64,000 nt of DNA, taken from the NCBI RefSeq assembly GCF_019797865.1, contig NZ_CP081869.1:4602501-4666500 (forward strand). The letters are read 5' to 3'. This DNA comes from Chenggangzhangella methanolivorans. Lineage in GTDB: Bacteria; Pseudomonadota; Alphaproteobacteria; Rhizobiales; Methylopilaceae. The notes under the pieces were generated by a model. It was not told the DNA's origin. It saw nothing but the letters and a program-made list of their open reading frames with translations, and did not search any database. The position numbers and the translations under genes are program-made. Each line of letters begins with the position of its first letter. The stretch's first letter is position 1. This document shows, in pieces, positions 63,091 to 64,000 of this stretch.

Positions 63091-64000
63091 TCGGCGGCCC
63101 GGAGCTTCGCCAGATGCTCCACAAGCCCCTTGGTCGAGCCGTCGAGGCCGTCCGCGCCGGCCTCGCCCTTCACCACCGGGATCAGGCGGTTGGCGAGCTC
63201 CTTGCCGAGCTCGACGCCCCACTGGTCGAATGAGTTGATCGCCCAGATCGTCCCTTGCACGAACACCTTGTGCTCGTAGAGCGCGATGAGACGCCCCAGC
63301 GTCCTCGGATCGAGGATGCGATAGGCGATGGCGCAGGTCGGGCGCGAGCCCGGAAAGGTCTTGTGGGGCGCGAGCGTCGCGGCGTCGTCGGCGGATTTGC
63401 CGGCCTTGGTCAGGATCTCGGCCGCCTCAGCCGTGGTGCGCCCGCGCATGAAGGCTTCGCCCTGGGCGAGGGCGTTGGCGAGCAGCATCGCGTGCTGGTC
63501 GCCGACCGTCTCATGCGGCGTCGCGGCCATGAGGATGTCGGCCGGAATCACGTTCGTGCCCTGATGCATCAGCTGGTAGAAGGCGTGCTGACCGTTAGTG
63601 CCGGGCTCGCCCCAGACCATCGGGCCGGTCGCGAGCGTCACGGGCTCGCCGGCGAGCGTCACCGACTTGCCGTTCGACTCCATGTCGAGCTGCTGGAGAT
63701 AGGCCGGGAAGCGCGCGAGGCGCTGGTCGTAAGGGCACGGCGTGGGTGGCGTAGCCGCAGACGTTGCGGTGCCACACGCCGATGAGGCCCATCAGCACGG
63801 GAATGTTCCTGTCGATCGGCGCCTCGCGAAAATGCGCGTCGATCTCATGCGCGCCGTCGAGGAAGGCCTGGAAGTTTTCCGCGCCGATCAGGATCTCGAC
63901 CGAGAGCCCGATCACCGACCAGAGCGAATAGCGCCCGCCGACCCAGTCCCAGAACTGGAACATGCGGCGGTTGTCCATGCCGAAGGCGGCGACGGCTTCG
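63087..64000 (-). CDS. pgi: glucose-6-phosphate isomerase, C-terminal part, frameshifted, cut by the window edge
   Basis: Both PGI signatures are present: [17 protein letters not shown] near the right edge, and [18 protein letters not shown] with the catalytic Lys. [20 protein letters not shown] carries the base Glu. The register changes at ~63735 (ATHAV|PYDQRL). Interconverts glucose-6-P and fructose-6-P. About 300 C-terminal residues are in the window; the N terminus lies beyond 64000. Confidence 0.95.

Overview
The window comes from a high-GC alphaproteobacterial chromosome, probably Hyphomicrobiales: codons are strongly GC3-biased, genes chain through ATGA/GTGA overlaps, and the host genes on the right look rhizobial or methylobacterial. 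About 54 kb is a lambda-like, long-tailed (siphovirus-type) prophage. The last 10 kb is ordinary host sequence.

Layout. 1-2550 is an immunity region: a leftward early operon leaving the window, paired operators inside both early promoters, a WYL/TerB-like gene and a secreted-protein gene between them, a leftward CI-like repressor and a rightward Cro-like gene. 2550-14560 is the rightward early operon: many small unknowns, DUF2303, an ASCH-like protein, a PAPS-reductase-like protein, a DNA methyltransferase and an O-like replication protein with a possible internal origin, ending at a strong terminator (14621). Two leftward two-TM membrane proteins interrupt it. 14683-24781 is the packaging and head module (HNH, TerS, TerL, portal, ClpP-type protease, HK97 capsid, connectors, a collagen-like protein). 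25309-42322 is the tail module (terminator, tube, G/GT chaperones with a canonical slippery site, tape measure with an M15-like peptidase domain, distal tail, hub, GNAT protein, and a 2126-aa tip protein with 633-bp tandem repeats). 43106-45648 carries lysis functions. 45.8-54.1 kb is accessory cargo: small leftward genes, a decayed beta-helix-like gene, a DGT-repeat propeller protein, an SRAP (YedK/HMCES) protein and a nuclease. It stops at a 5' fragment of tRNA-Leu(UAA), a plausible integration scar.

Host genes follow: sialate-O-acetylesterase-like SGNH protein, CinA-N/MoCF protein, MoxR ATPase, RhlE-type DEAD-box helicase, a LuxI-type acyl-homoserine-lactone synthase translationally coupled to an EctB-like aminotransferase, an alpha/beta hydrolase and phosphoglucose isomerase (cut by the right edge).

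Data quality matters here. About twenty genes, including conserved host genes, are broken by single-base shifts, and many of these sit at homopolymers where one base appears missing. I read most as assembly indels, not pseudogenes, and give coordinates for the repaired genes. The G/GT shift is different: it sits on a correctly phased G GGA AAC heptamer. No integrase is visible, so the left prophage end lies outside the window.
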